From positions 10,788,168 to 10,852,167 of the forward strand of contig OZ038531.1 in NCBI GenBank assembly GCA_964036665.1: DNA of 64,000 nt, given 5' to 3'. The notes below the pieces were generated by a model. The model worked only from the letters and a program-made list of their open reading frames with translations. It was not told the origin of the DNA and did not search any database. A program made the translations under genes and the position numbers. This DNA comes from Gordius sp. MW1. Lineage: Eukaryota; Nematomorpha; Gordioida; Gordea; Gordiidae. How positions within the stretch are numbered: the first letter of the stretch is position 1; the number at the start of each line of letters is the position of its first letter. Positions 46,900-59,064 of this stretch are shown here, piece by piece.

Positions 46900-49800
46900 T
46901 TTATCTTCTTCTTTATCAGTTATTTGGTCCCACTTTATCTATCTGACCGGGTAATTGCCATGTCTTGACTAAGTTTTCATAACTTTATCGACGTGCCTTT
47001 TCCACGTGACACGAGGTCTTCCTTTTCCTCTCTTTCCCGGTATTACCATGTCTGGTACTTTTCGATTTACTTAATTTCTTCTTAGTATGCTCCCTTAGCC
47101 GATTTTCGTTAATCATGTCCGCTATACTCATTTTGTCGTGATAAAGTCATTCGTCATATGGTCGATCTTAGTATTAGAGGTGTGCACGGATCAATCCGAT
47201 CCGACATCCGATCCGTCCGAACTCGGATCGGATCAACATTTTAATTTTGAAAGTCGGATCGGATCAACATTTTATTTTAATCGGATCGGATTTTCAAATT
47301 TAAAATAAACAATAATAAGTTCTAATTAATTAATTTATAATTTTTAGAATACCTTTTCATAATTATCTTCGAAATGAAGATTGCAAATATGATTCAAAAA
47401 AAAATTTGCTGAAATGGTGGGTTTCATATCAAACAGTCCTGCCAAGGCTTTATAAGCTGGCAAATAAAGTTTTAGCTATATATGCTACCTCTACCACTTC
47501 GGAAAGAAATTTCTCGGTGGCTGGAAGAACATTAGAAGAAAGAAGAACGCGAATTAAACCAGAAAATTTATATTCTTTATTATTTTTATATGATAATATG
47601 GAAATAGTCAAATAAAATTTTATATTTATTTCGGGTCTATTAAAATTGCTATACCTTATTTTTATGTATTTTGAATTTAATCATCAATAAAAAGTTCTGT
47701 TCGTAAAATTATAATTTAAAAATTTCGGATCGGATTTAGATTTTAAAAAACTCGGATCGGATCGGATGGATAAAAAATTTTTCAAAAACCCCTCGGATCG
47801 GATCAAAAAAACTTGATCCGTGCACACCTCTACTTAGTATACCCCAAGCTCCACCATATCATTCTCATCTCTGTGGCTTGAATAGCTTTTCTTCCGTGGT
47901 ATTCCCACGTTTCACTTCCATACAGTAATTCAGGTCTTACGATGGATTTGTAAGCTTTGCTCTTTAACCTATTGCAGTTTCTTGTCGCACATTACACCGG
48001 ATATACTTCGCCATTTAAACCATTTGGATCCGGGCATTGACTTCTGTCTCAACCTCCTTCTTGATGTAGCATCGAGCTTAGGTGTTTGAATCTGTCTACT
48101 TTTGGGTGGTTTAGATGTTCATCCAGCAATGAACTGCCTGCAACATTCATTTCCATGTATACCGTTTTTCGATCGTTGACCTTATATCCAGCTGAGCGCT
48201 TTCACAACTATTTGGCTTCTTTGAATACTTTCTCCTTTGTTTCTTCGCATAGTACTATACCATCGGCATATAGCATACACCATGGCGATGGCTTTTGATA
48301 TCTTTCGTTATCGTATCCATAATTATATTAAATGAAAAGAGACTTAAAGCAGATCCTTGCTGTAATCCAATTTCAACCCGAAAAGGATCAGAGACTTCTT
48401 CTGTTGTCCTAACACACAAATTTGAGGCTTCATATATATTTTATTAAGCTGTATATATGCGTCAGGGATACTTTGTTTACTCGGGCAACACCATATTAAA
48501 TCGCAAGGGACCGTGTCATAAGCTTTCTCTAAGTCAATAAAGACCATATGTAGGTCTCTTCTCATTTCACCATATTTATTCATCATTTGTTTTAGTGCGA
48601 AGATTGGGTCGATTGTGGATTTGCCGGTCACAAATCTGAATTGGTTAGCAGATATTTCTACCTGGTTTTTCTGTCTTGATACTAAGATCCTTTCCAACAG
48701 GGAGTGGAGTTATCTACTTATGCAATTGCCACAGTTCTGAGGGTCTCCTTTGCCTTTCAATAATGGTATAATCGTATTTGCTCTATATTGATTAGGAATT
48801 CGCTCTTTTACAAATATTTTGTTAAAGAGGTTTGTCAAAGTCGTGACTCTACTTGATGGCATTCGAGCAATGCTTATCCATTAGCTTTTCCATTTTGCAT
48901 CTTGTTCATTTGTGTCCTAACTTCATCCTCCTGAAAGAGTTCGACCATACTTATGTTTGGCTCAATATCGGGAAGGGAATATTTGTCATTTGCAATGTTC
49001 ATATGTTTCTTAAAATATCCTTTCCATCACTTCCTTCGGTTTGAATAAGTTTGACCCTACTCGTTTTTTATCATTTGGGCAATTTGTACATAAGCCTATC
49101 GCCCCCTTTATGGTCCAGTTTGTTTGCCATCTCGGTGTACGCGGCATTCTTCGCTATTGCAACGGCCTTTTTCGCGGCTCTCTTTGCCTCCCTATACTCT
49201 TAATAATCCTCCGACGTTTTTGATTTATGCCATCGTCTATATAGATTTTTCTTTCTTTTGATGAAATCCCTAACCGATCCCACCACCATAAGTTCCTATT
49301 CATAGTTGCCTCCTTTGTTCCGTCCTACAACTCGAATTCCTTTATGTCCTTAGTTAGCGTCTCCCATTTGTCGTCTACGTCCCTTTGCACCTTCCTTGCA
49401 TCCAAGAGAGTGAGGAGGCTTTCTGATGGTATTTTTCGTTCGTTGACGTATCCTTTAGCCTTTCGTATCGAATTCGAGGTTTCGGGAAATACTTTTCTGT
49501 CAAGATACCTAAGAAGGGGACGATGTTGCCAGGCGATTTCTTCTCTCGGTATTGCTTTGCAATCCTTGTACTCCATAAGTCTTTTCGCCGTATGAGCAGA
49601 TAGTGAATTTGACTATAATGCTTCCCACTTCTATAAGTCACAATATGATCTTCGCGTTTTTGAAAATAGATGTTAACGATTGCAATGTAGTATGCTTTAG
49701 ATACTTGAGAAGTTTTTTTCCTTTTTTGCTTTTCAGACCCTGCCCTAAGCCTCCATAATTGCGTTCATACCCGAGACGATCTTTCCCTACGTGAGCGTTG

Positions 49801-50300
49801 AAATCCTTCCCAATAACTAGCCTTTATTCCTGCCTATGTATTTCCTTTTTCAATGAATCGAAAAATATGTCTTTCTCTGATTCCATACATCCAATTTTAC
49901 GAGGCCCTTTTGATCTCCAATCTTCACCCACATGAGCCTGTCTGAACAACGTTTGACTTCCACCACCTTGTCCTTGTAAGATCGCTTAGAACGATACCAA
50001 CCCAATTTCTATAATTTGGTGTAACCCACTGTATAATAGTTTGTATTCTTCCCCTAACTCCCGAGCTTTGGTTTTGTTCCACCTCGTTTCTTGTAGACAG
50101 GCAATGTGTACCTTTCATCTTTTTAGCATTTGTGCGACCTCGATGCTCTTTCCCGTCAACGTTCCCACTTTCCAGCACGTTATTCGCATTTAGCCGCCTA
50201 CGTTGTGAGTTGGGCAATAACTCTAGTTAATTTTTCACATTGCACGGGCGGGGTATGCAGTGCACGTTGTTTGTGGAGGACGCCCTAGCTTTCTATTGTA
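46900..50300 (-). mobile_element. RTE-type LINE copy B, interrupted by an hAT element
   Basis: Minus-strand non-LTR element. The endonuclease start is near 50215 (NVLESGNVDGKEHRGRTN; later WVGIVLSD) and its end near 49590-49500 (KAIPREEIAWQHRPLL). The reverse transcriptase is near 48690-48350 (ISANQFRFVTGKSTIDPIFA, LHMVFIDLEKAYDTVPCDLI). The palm motif beyond it and the C-terminal part (about 48000-46920; compare LYGSETWEYHGRK read near 47915-47880) follow. These are RTE-clade features. Several frame changes show the copy is dead. The C-terminal part is split at 47175-47832 by an hAT insertion; removing it and one duplication restores a continuous LINE tail. A 5' leader extends to about 50300. 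Confidence 0.85.
47175..47832 (+). mobile_element. hAT element with perfect 8-bp TSD and transposase C-terminus
   Basis: A 658-bp element with inverted ends TAGAGGTGTGCACGGATCAA and TTGATCCGTGCACACCTCTA, flanked by perfect duplications CTTAGTAT (47167-47174 and 47833-47840). Subterminal regions repeat TCGGATCGGAT many times. The plus-strand frame 47409-47615 encodes KWWVSYQTVLPRLYKLANKV, ATSTTSERNFSVAGRTLE and NLYSLLFLYDN, the hAT C-terminal dimerisation domain ending in a stop. The catalytic part is deleted, so the copy is non-autonomous. It inserted into LINE copy B. Confidence 0.92.
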
Positions 50301-50732
50301 AAATTTTGTTTGAGAAACTATCATGATTTAGGAGTTGGGTTTTATAGCAGGTTTCAGGCCTGACGCCAACCCTCCACTTTTTCACATGGACTTGGGACCG
50401 TCGTAATGTAGCAAATTGATACTAACACTTTTTAAAAATATTAATTACCCTGAGTACTAATTATCTAAATCTTAAAGTAATAGTAGATTAGCGATTTTTA
50501 GGTAAGTATTAATGATCAAGTTTTTCATTTTTCTAGAACTGCATGAAATTAAAAAAAATAAAGAATAATTTTTAGATAAATTAACTAATTCAATTATTAC
50601 TTCAGCATACATTAACAATAATTTTTAAGTACTCCACCCTACAATTCAAGAAAATGTTTCTCTTGCAAACGCCATTGTAAAAATTTAATTTGTGCGAAAT
50701 GGTTCATTACAAAAAATATACATAGGTTAGTG

Positions 50733-51891
50733 TAGAGAACTGCACGGGTGACCCGAAACCCAACCCCACCCGGACCCGATAAAAATTCTGAAATGTCTTC
50801 GGGTCTAGTTCGGGTTAAAAATTTTAAAAGGCTTTCGGGTCGGGTTCGGGTTCAAAATTTTAATATGCTTTCGGGTCGGGTCGGGTTGGATTTAAAGTGT
50901 CGGGTCAAAGGTTATGAATCTTATAATGCAAAACAGGACAATTGTTTCTAATTAATGCCATTATGTATTTATAATATTTTTAATTAATATCAAAATGTAT
51001 AATTGAGGATTATTCATTTAGTTAATTAAAATCCTTTTTTTAAATCTGATTGTTTTAATTTGGACGCAAATTTAAATTTGACTAGTGAAAGGCAAAATAT
51101 ATCAACAAAATAATATTTTTAAATTGTATTTATATGATGTAAAGTGGTAGTTCATTATTAATTTCAAACTACATAAATAGATATTGATAAAACAAATAAA
51201 AGTGAGTTCAAATTTATAAATGAATATATATTTATTTAATATATAAAAATGTATCACATGGGTAAAATACATTGGTAAATAAAATACTACAAAAGAAACG
51301 TTAAAAACTAATTGGATTGGTTCATTTGCAAAACAGTATATTTTAAATTAAATGTGACTCGATATTTTAAATACTATCATATTTATACCTCTCTATAATA
51401 AATCATTCAAATAAATTTAGTAATCAAAATCTGTGGTATCAATTAGTTTCGTAAATCGCACTTTAATTTGTCGATTAAATTTTACCCACCGCCAAAGGAA
51501 GGATAAAATAACCATTTTTTAATTTGAGCCATAATTTGATAACATTTTTAAGATTTTTCAGAGTTAGAGGGGGCAGCCGCCCGTCCCTGCCACCCCCTGG
51601 CTACGCCCATTATGCACGCCGTGATTTTTCTTACACTCGCGTTGGATACCGAAATTTATAACGCATTCGGGAGGATTCGGTATAAAAATTTAAACGCTTT
51701 CGGGCCGGGTCGGATCCGGGTTATAAATTTTAAAATGCTTTAGGGTCGGGTTCGGGTTAAAACTTTTAAAATGCTTTCGGGTCAAGTCGGGTTCGGGTTA
51801 AAAAAATTTAAAATGCTTTCGGGTCGGGCTCGGGTTGAAAATTTTAAAAAATTTGGGTTCGGATTGAAAAAAAAGTGACTTTGCACCTCTA
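50733..51891. mobile_element. hobo-like hAT element, copy 1, with nested short element
   Basis: Starts TAGAGAACTGCACGGGTGACC (the hobo end is CAGAGAACTGCA) and ends GTGACTTTGCACCTCTA. Flanks GGTTAGTG (50725-50732) and GGTTAGTT (51892-51899) match at 7 of 8 positions. Both ends carry tandem TTTCGGGTCGGG-type subterminal motifs, as many hAT elements do. At about 51555-51610 lies the right part of a CATGGGCG-family element (GCAGCCGCCC, CCCCCTGGCTACGCCCAT). No transposase frame remains. Confidence 0.85.
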
Positions 51892-53204
51892 GGTTAGTTT
51901 ATCATGCTCCTTTAGCTTTAATTTTACACAATGTTTGTAAATCATAAAATACCTGTACGTCGAGTTTAAATTAACAAATAATCTTTTAAATTTATAAAAT
52001 TTTAACACTAAAGAATAATAAAGTAATCTAATTTAGTGGCACGGCTATTTTGGTTCTTAATTTTTAAGCTTTCTGGCCGGCCCTAAAGGTAAAGGTTAAT
52101 TAATTATTATTTATAAATCATGTCGCGACGAGAAATGTGTGGTTGTGAACTTTGCTACACTTGCTCTAATAATAATATGCAAAGGAAGTAGATTGATAAT
52201 CGCGGTTTGGGGAAGCGTCTACATAATATTTCTTAAATAATAAGCAAGCAACCAACCAGTCCTCGCCCAAAAAATATAACTGGGGTTCAATGAACCACGT
52301 TTAGATATTTTTAGGCGTCGTATTATTTTTCACCCTTTGTGTTTGTACCACAAAAAGACATTAATTTTAACTATGCAACCTTAAATACGATTATCTACCC
52401 GAGCAATATATTATGAAAATAAATTAAACAATATTATAGGTTGTAAACAAAGTGAGAAATGTTGGAAAGAGTCCAAATATCTTTTAAACAAAATAGATAA
52501 ATGAAACCCATGCTGTTACAGATTTTTAGTCTGCTTTAAGTTTTAATTTAATCGTGCAAACCAAAATGCTCATCATCATACACAATAAAAATTAATAGTT
52601 CAATCTATAAAAATGGTTTTGATGCGTGTAAGTACAATGTACATCCACAGTTTAATATAATTCCTTGGGCTATAACTGAATACAAAATTAGGCATTAAAT
52701 TTTCTAAGGTTTTTTCCCAATTTACCTAGAACCAAACATTAGGCTTGTATTGTCACTTTTTAATTTTGTATAATTAGGAAAATATTCATTACATAATATC
52801 CAGCAGGCCGAAAAGGGTAAAATGTAAATATGAACCTTTTGCTTTAGCTTTTATAACTTTGTTTTTTAACTTTTATTTAACTTTTATTTGGCCTAACTTA
52901 CAATTTATTGACCAATCGCTGGTTATGAATTTAAAACTACATAAATTGCGCTGGGCATTATGGTAAATTTTATTTTTAAATGCCATTCAAAAATTTATAA
53001 AGCTATGGCTAGCGTCTGTTTTTCCGAGGTCATAAACACGGAACAAAACATTGATACGAGAAGGTTAGATGGGGGGTGGAAATGGGGGTTTATTACTAAG
53101 AAGTTATTTATGATTTTCTGTTTTTTATGGATCCATCTACATTATTAAATTAATACATAAAATATTTTTATATTTAACACATTTAAATATATGCTACATT
53201 TTTA
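51892..53204. other. Intergenic, AT-rich, nothing seen
   Basis: About 1.3 kb without recognised coding, RNA or repeat content. Confidence 0.3.
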
Positions 53205-53212
53205 TGCATATT

Positions 53213-53384
53213 CATGGGCGTAGCCAGCATTGGAATTAGAGGGGGGTAATAATGATTCAGGGAGGGGCAAAGTGAACATTTTTTGAAATTTTAGTTATAA
53301 CTTTATTACATTTTAAAGGATTTTTGGAATTAAAGGGGAGGGCAGTCGCCCCTCCCTGCCCCCCTCCCCTTGGCTACGCCCATG
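53213..53384. mobile_element. CATGGGCGTAGCCAG-family short element, complete, perfect TSD
   Basis: A 172-bp element beginning CATGGGCGTAGCCAGCATTGG and ending CCTTGGCTACGCCCATG, with perfect inverted termini of 13 bp. It is flanked by perfect 8-bp duplications TGCATATT (53205-53212, 53385-53392). The interior keeps GAGGGGGGTAATAATG and GGGGAGGGCAGTCGCCCC. It is the best type copy of this family in the window. Confidence 0.9.
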
Positions 53385-53392
53385 TGCATATT

Positions 53393-54465
53393 CTAATCTA
53401 ATGCATATAAAGGAAAAATGAACATAAATATAAAAACAGCTATTATTTGAAAACGTCTATAAAAGCATGCCTCAGCCCCAAAATTGGTTTGCCCTTTGCG
53501 AAAGGTCAAAGAAATATAAAGGCGAGATAGGAAGAGAAATTGAAGGGTGACCCCCCCCCCACCACCCAACGCTAACTAGCTTAGTTCCAGTGTGGTGTGG
53601 TGGCTCACCATTTAACTGAGATGAGAACTTTACATTTTTTGTTTAAAAAAACCGTGAGAACGAATTTTTTACGCGTATAGGAGGAGCGGTTGGATGTGTG
53701 TATAGTATATATCATATTTTTAGTGTATTTTTTTAGGTAAATTGCAAATCAAACTTTTTATTTAGGTGATAGGAAACAAGTCTGTCAAGCTCAAGACTTT
53801 GTAGAAAATATTTAATATTATTTATTTTTATTTTTTAAAATGACCATTACACCATATTTTGCGAGCGACACTATCGCAAAATTGACATATTGCTAAAGAA
53901 TGACATGTTTAGTTATATATATGAATATGTGTTTGAAATCACTTCGATTAAAAAAATAGGATATAATTATTTTTTTATAACTAAATTTTCATTATTTTTA
54001 ATTACACATTTTTAATAAATAAAAGTAGTATTTGTATTTATTAGGCGCAGCTAGGATCTGGATTGCGAGTGAAAAAGTTTAGTAAAAAAATATAAAGGGG
54101 AAAATGATGATTGTTTTAAATATAAGCATAATTTAGTTTGAAGAATATTTTTGTTTAATGGGGTGGGTGGCTGCCCCTCACTTCCTCCGGCAATGCTCAT
54201 AAATATAAATTTTTATATGCATTCATTATATTAATTAGTTCTAAACAAAATGTGAAAAAGTATATTGTCATAATAATATTAAAAATAAGCAGCCGATGCA
54301 TTTTATATAAATATTTGGGAATGGATTGGACGGTGCATGCATAAAGTTCAATGAGGGTCTCTTTTTCTAAATTTGAGAATATGAAATGTTTGGGGAAGGA
54401 GCAACTATGCTAGGTCACAATTATTTTATAATTTAAGAGACATGCCTGATTAAATTAGCTGATTA
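53393..54465. other. Intergenic, AT-rich, nothing certain
   Basis: No gene is supported. Around 54045-54200 a GCGCAGCTAGGATCTGG start and GGTGGCTGCCCCTCACTTCC followed by GGCAATGCTCAT may be another highly degenerate CATGGGCG-family copy. Confidence 0.35.
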
Positions 54466-54473
54466 AGGGAATT

Positions 54474-54643
54474 CATGGGCGTAGCCAGGGGAGAAAAGGC
54501 GAGGAGGGGCGGCTGCCCCCCTCTAAATCCAAAAATTTGTTGATATTTCTTAAAAGTATGGCTAAAATTTCAAAAAAGATCATTTTGCCCCTTAATAAAC
54601 CAATATGCCCCCCCCCCTAATCCCAATGCTGGCTACGCCAATG
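54474..54643. mobile_element. CATGGGCGTAGCCAG-family short element
   Basis: Left end CATGGGCGTAGCCAGGGG, right end GCTGGCTACGCCAATG, about 170 bp, with the typical GGCTGCCCCCCTCTAAAT and GCCCCCCCCCTAAT interior. Flanks do not show a matching 8-bp duplication. Confidence 0.75.
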
Positions 54644-54929
54644 CAAAATTACTTTTTAACATTTTAGGCCCTTAATTTCTTTATATAGGGAAATTTGGTA
54701 ACTTCATAAACTAGTTGTATAATGAAAATAAAAGACAAATCTATTATAGGCTTGATTGATTAAGGCATCAAGAGACGGGTCAGTTCCGGAAATTATTAAT
54801 ACAAAAATCAATTTATTTTTAAATCATAGCAATTAATAAAGGAATTGTTTTTTAAAATAAAAACTCTGTGCTTAAAAATCTCTTTAACCTAATTACCTAT
54901 GATCCATGACGTTTTACCTTTCTATTTAT

Positions 54930-55320
54930 TACCTCATCACATTATAGGGTAAAATCGTGTTGAACTACATTGCTAGATAGTAAAATCTCTACTACCGCTA
55001 TCATTTGCGCTATTATTCCTGCAGCACTCCTCCAAGAAATAGGCTTTGTCATCTTCTCATCAGTTCATCGCTCCTCTCTTAATAAGTCATTTATTCTCCC
55101 AAGTGCTGCTTGTAACGGTTGTGACACATTAAAATTTTTCGCTCCAATTTGATCACTAATACGAAGGTCCATGGGCGTACCCAGGTTTTGAATTAGGGGG
55201 GGGGGGGGGGGCAAAACGTTTAAAAGTTCATTTAGAGGGGGGCAAAACATTAATTTTTTTTAATTTTTTTTTCGTAAATTAGCGGGGGGGGGGGATGCGA
55301 AGGTCAAACCTTTACAACTT
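54930..55320 (-). other. Unrecognised coding-like fragment split by a short element
   Basis: On the minus strand a frame from about 55168 reads DLRISDQIGAKNFNVSQPLQ, continues to GRINDLLREER and a stop. Immediately downstream in the same frame comes a second open stretch (KPISWRSAAGIIAQMIAVVE). Local composition is less AT-rich than the surroundings. I do not recognise the family; it may be a transposon or host pseudogene fragment. A 128-bp short element (55169-55296) inserted at its upstream side. Confidence 0.3.
55169..55296. mobile_element. CATGGGCG-family short element with near-perfect TSD
   Basis: Begins CCATGGGCGTACCCAGG and ends in a G run plus AT; the usual right terminal repeat has been lost. 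Flanks ACGAAGGT (55161-55168) and GCGAAGGT (55297-55304) match at 7 of 8 positions, consistent with an 8-bp target duplication. Confidence 0.65.
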
Positions 55321-57055
55321 TATTAATCTAAGCCAGTTTTTCCTAGGAAAGCCTAATGCTTGGATGTGGTAATTAATTTAGCAAGTGGTATATTTTTTTT
55401 TGCGAAAATTAAAGAGTTTAAGCCGATATAGCAATGATAATGAGGAACGATGTTGGAGCACGCAACGTCGAGCAGCAAGCATTATGTAGGGGGGAGGGGG
55501 GAAATGAGGTGACGAGGTTAGTATGCGACAATGGTGGTAAAATGTTACTATTACAATAATTGCAAAATTTCAAATGCGCCCTTTTAAAGATTTTTGCATT
55601 TGTTATTGCATCTTTTCCTCGTGACAATACATTTTATCTAAAACAAAGAACTCACCTTTGCGCATTCAAACTTAATGTAAATAAAAGCATAGTTTAATAA
55701 GTAATATAAAATTGAAATACTATTTGTTTAGGATTTTGTTGATTTCTTAAATTTGAAAAAAAAGTATAACTACAAATTTTTAATCATAGGTAAACTAAAT
55801 TAGTTCAAAAATTGGCCATATAATACATAAATGCGATTAATAATAATTTTAATATTATACAAAGTATAATTTGCTTAAAATATTTAGAAGAAAAATGGAA
55901 AAATGTTATTTAATATGTCAATAATTTTGATACCCTAGGCAGGATGCGATAGATGCAGGGGCAATAGAAATTTATATAAAAGTCAACAATGTGATTAATT
56001 AATTTTAATCATTTAGTCTGTTAACTCATTGAGTGTTTTGGGAGGAAGATGGGATTTTAATAAATAAATTCAATAAAGTTTATAGTTGTTGATTAAAATC
56101 TATTTTAAGCATACAGTATTTGTAAATTTAAAGTTAAATTTCTTTATTTAAATAGACAAAGACAATAGCGATCAAGATTTTTTAAATAAATGCATGCGTC
56201 TAAAAGCATTATATCAAAATTATACCTACGTGAAAAATATAGAATGACATAAAATATTATTAATAATTTTTGTCCTAATTACAGCTGTTTATTTAAACAA
56301 ATAACGATTTATTTAGAATTTTGATATTGATATTAATTAAACATTATGTATAAAAAATTCTTACAATAGCGTTGAAGTAATCTTTTTTTGACGCTTGAAA
56401 GTTTGGCCATGACCAAGAATATATTTATAATTCCGATTACAAGCCAAATAATCGTCCTTATTTAGCAAACAATCTTACATGTAGCGAAATAATTGATTTA
56501 AGTTTGAATAAAACGAAGTCTATTGTTGAAGCGATTTATTGTATATAGCTCAGCTCAGCTCAGATATGAGAATGCGAATTTAGATCAAGTTCAAAGGTTA
56601 AACTCTATTTCAAACCGCAACGCGCACTCAACCAGTCATGTACTCTCATCTCACACACTCATACACACCAACAACACCGTAATATAGCAGCTATTTATTA
56701 TTACTCTCGCCCTTTAAATTATCCTCATGGCACAATAAATAAAGCTATAGCTATTATTTTGCCATGGTACCTTGGCATAATCGATTGCAATGACTTTTTA
56801 AATTTTGGAATTGTATTAATTAGTATTTTTCCCTTGGTGGTCAAACTCAAATTTTACACAAATGGGGAGGGGTCAATGGTGATTTAAGAGAAATTTTCCA
56901 TACCCATTAGTAATTTCTGGCCTTAAGGCCTTTAATCTAATTTAACCAGTACAGCTATTCCTTTGTGTAATTTATTTTTCAAAATTCACTTGATCTATTA
57001 CATTTTTATGTTCATATCAATATTATGTTTCAAAATCTTAGATTCGATTAACATG
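55321..57055. other. Intergenic, nothing seen
   Basis: AT-rich DNA. A short AGCTC/CAGCT simple repeat occurs at about 56547-56563 and a CACTCATACACACCAACAACACC stretch near 56660. No gene was found. Confidence 0.3.
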
Positions 57056-57059
57056 CGAG

Positions 57060-57689
57060 ATTTGAGACCGGCAACGGGCCTCTTTACGGGCCTCTTTAGG
57101 TTAATCAGCCCTCCCGTTCCAAGTCTATACACCGTGGGCTGGGCCCGAGGCCATCAAAATAATAAATGCTAGACCTGGTCCGTTAATGTTTAACAACGCC
57201 CGAGTCCGAGACCGTATACAAAAATTTGTATTTTGCATCTTTTAATATTCGATTGTAATTTTTTTATACAATATGTATATGTTACAAATGATAATAATTA
57301 TCATGTAAAAAAACTTACACTTCCTTAAATATTAAAGTAGCTTACTCGAAAGTTTATAGATTTTCCAAAGAGTATGATTGAAATGGACCACGTCTATATA
57401 TTTTTGTCTCTAATTAACAGTTATCAATTTAAAATGCGCGTTGAGATATTGATGAATAAATGAGTAACGAGAAAAATATAATTTTGGTTTAATTGTTAAT
57501 TAAATAAGCATGAAATAATTATAAATTATTATAAAACATCATAAAAATATACCTTTTTTATAATTTACAATACGCAAAAAATCTGAATTTGATTTTGTAA
57601 CGGGCTCAGCCGGCCTTACTTATATTTATGCACGCCTGAGCCAGCTAAATTATATTAAAACCAGTTCCCGGCCCGTTGTTACCCTAAGC
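57060..57689. mobile_element. hAT-like family 2, copy 3 (right end replaced)
   Basis: Contains CGGGCCTCTTTACGGGCC, AATCAGCCCTCCCGTTCC, ATGCGCGTTGAGATATTGAT and CGGCCTTACTTATATTTATG, in the same order as 10889-12070. It is cut off exactly where the hobo-like element at 57690 begins, so that element inserted into or beside it. Confidence 0.6.
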
Positions 57690-58650
57690 TAGAGAACTGC
57701 AAAGTCACTTTTTTTTCAACCCGAACCCGTTCCGACCCAAATATTTTTAAATTTTCAACCCGAACCCGACCCGACCCGAAAGCATTTTAAATTTTTCAAA
57801 CCGAACCCGACCCGACCCGAAAGCATTTTAAAATTTTTAGCCTGAATCCGACCCGGTCCGACCCGAAAGTGTTAAAAAAATTTTAACCGAATCCCTTCCG
57901 AACGTGTTAAACGCGAGGTAAGAAAAATTGCGATGTGCATTGGCGTAGCCAGGGGGTGGCAGGAAGGGGTGGCTGCCCCCCTCTTAATTTAAAAAATCTT
58001 AGATATTTTATCAAATCATGACTAAAATTAAAAAAAAATGGTCATTTTGCCCCTCCCTTAATCAATATTGCCCCCCTCTAATTTCAATTTCCTGGCTACT
58101 CCTTTGAGGGTGTTTAAAATTTAATCGACTAATTAAAGTTCGAATTATGAAACTAATTGAATGCACAGATTTGATTACTAAATTTATTTCATTGAATTAT
58201 TATAGATATATACATATGATAGCATACAGTATCTGGTCACATTTAATTTGAAATATAGAGTTTTGCAAATAAATTATTGAATAAATTTAAACATAATTTT
58301 ATTAGGATATATATTTATGTTTAAATAATGAACTACCACTTCAAACTATTTAAATAAAATTTAAAAATATTATTTTGTTGATATATTTTACCTTTCACAT
58401 GTCAAATTTAAATTTGCGTCCAAATTTAAACAATCAAATTTAAAAAAACAAAAGGATATTTAATTAACTTAATGAATGATCTTCAATTATAAATTTCAAT
58501 ATTAAATAAAAAATATTATACGTAATAGCATTATTTTTAAAGATATGTCTTCTATATTCTGCAATGTATGATTCATAACCCTTGACCCGACACTTTAAAT
58601 CCAACCCAACCCGAATGCATATTAAAATTTTCAACCCGAACCCGACCTCG
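57690..58650. mobile_element. hobo-like hAT element, copy 2 (reverse), with nested short element
   Basis: Left end TAGAGAACTGCAAAGTCAC matches the reverse complement of the right end of the copy at 50733-51891. Tandem AACCCGACCCGACCCGAAAGC motifs occur at both sides. The right end reads CCTCGGCCTGCACGG and is degenerate or truncated. A CATGGGCG-family element (about 57938-58105: CATTGGCGTAGCCAGGGGG ... CCTGGCTACTCC) sits at the position equivalent to the nested element in copy 1. Confidence 0.8.
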
Positions 58651-59064
58651 GCCTGCACGGATAAATTTTATTTACAATGAAAAATGGATATAATTTAATA
58701 ACTACGAAACTATGTAATTAAAAAGATTATATTAAGTCTATATAAAATACTATAGCGTATAGTGAGTTTGCATAAATCAATTAAAATCAACAATGGAACG
58801 GGTATATTGGCAAGAAAATGTTAATATTTGTAAAAGGATACGATTGGTAAACTATATAGTAATGCGATTGACTTTCTAACAATTTGGTATTACCCATTAC
58901 ATATTTGATTTAAGCTGTTGTTTAAAGATTTTAAAAACAAGTTAAGTTTCAATTGCCCCCCTTTTTCATTGCTTGTTAATAAATAACAAGACGGAAACTT
59001 AATATAAATAAGTCGAGCTCATTTAAAAGATTTACTAATAGGAAAACTATTAAATAAAAAACTT

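Noticed and set aside
49344-49595. Plus-strand open frames across the LINE at 48086-49595
   Set aside because: Antisense shadows of the minus-strand endonuclease and reverse-transcriptase remnants.
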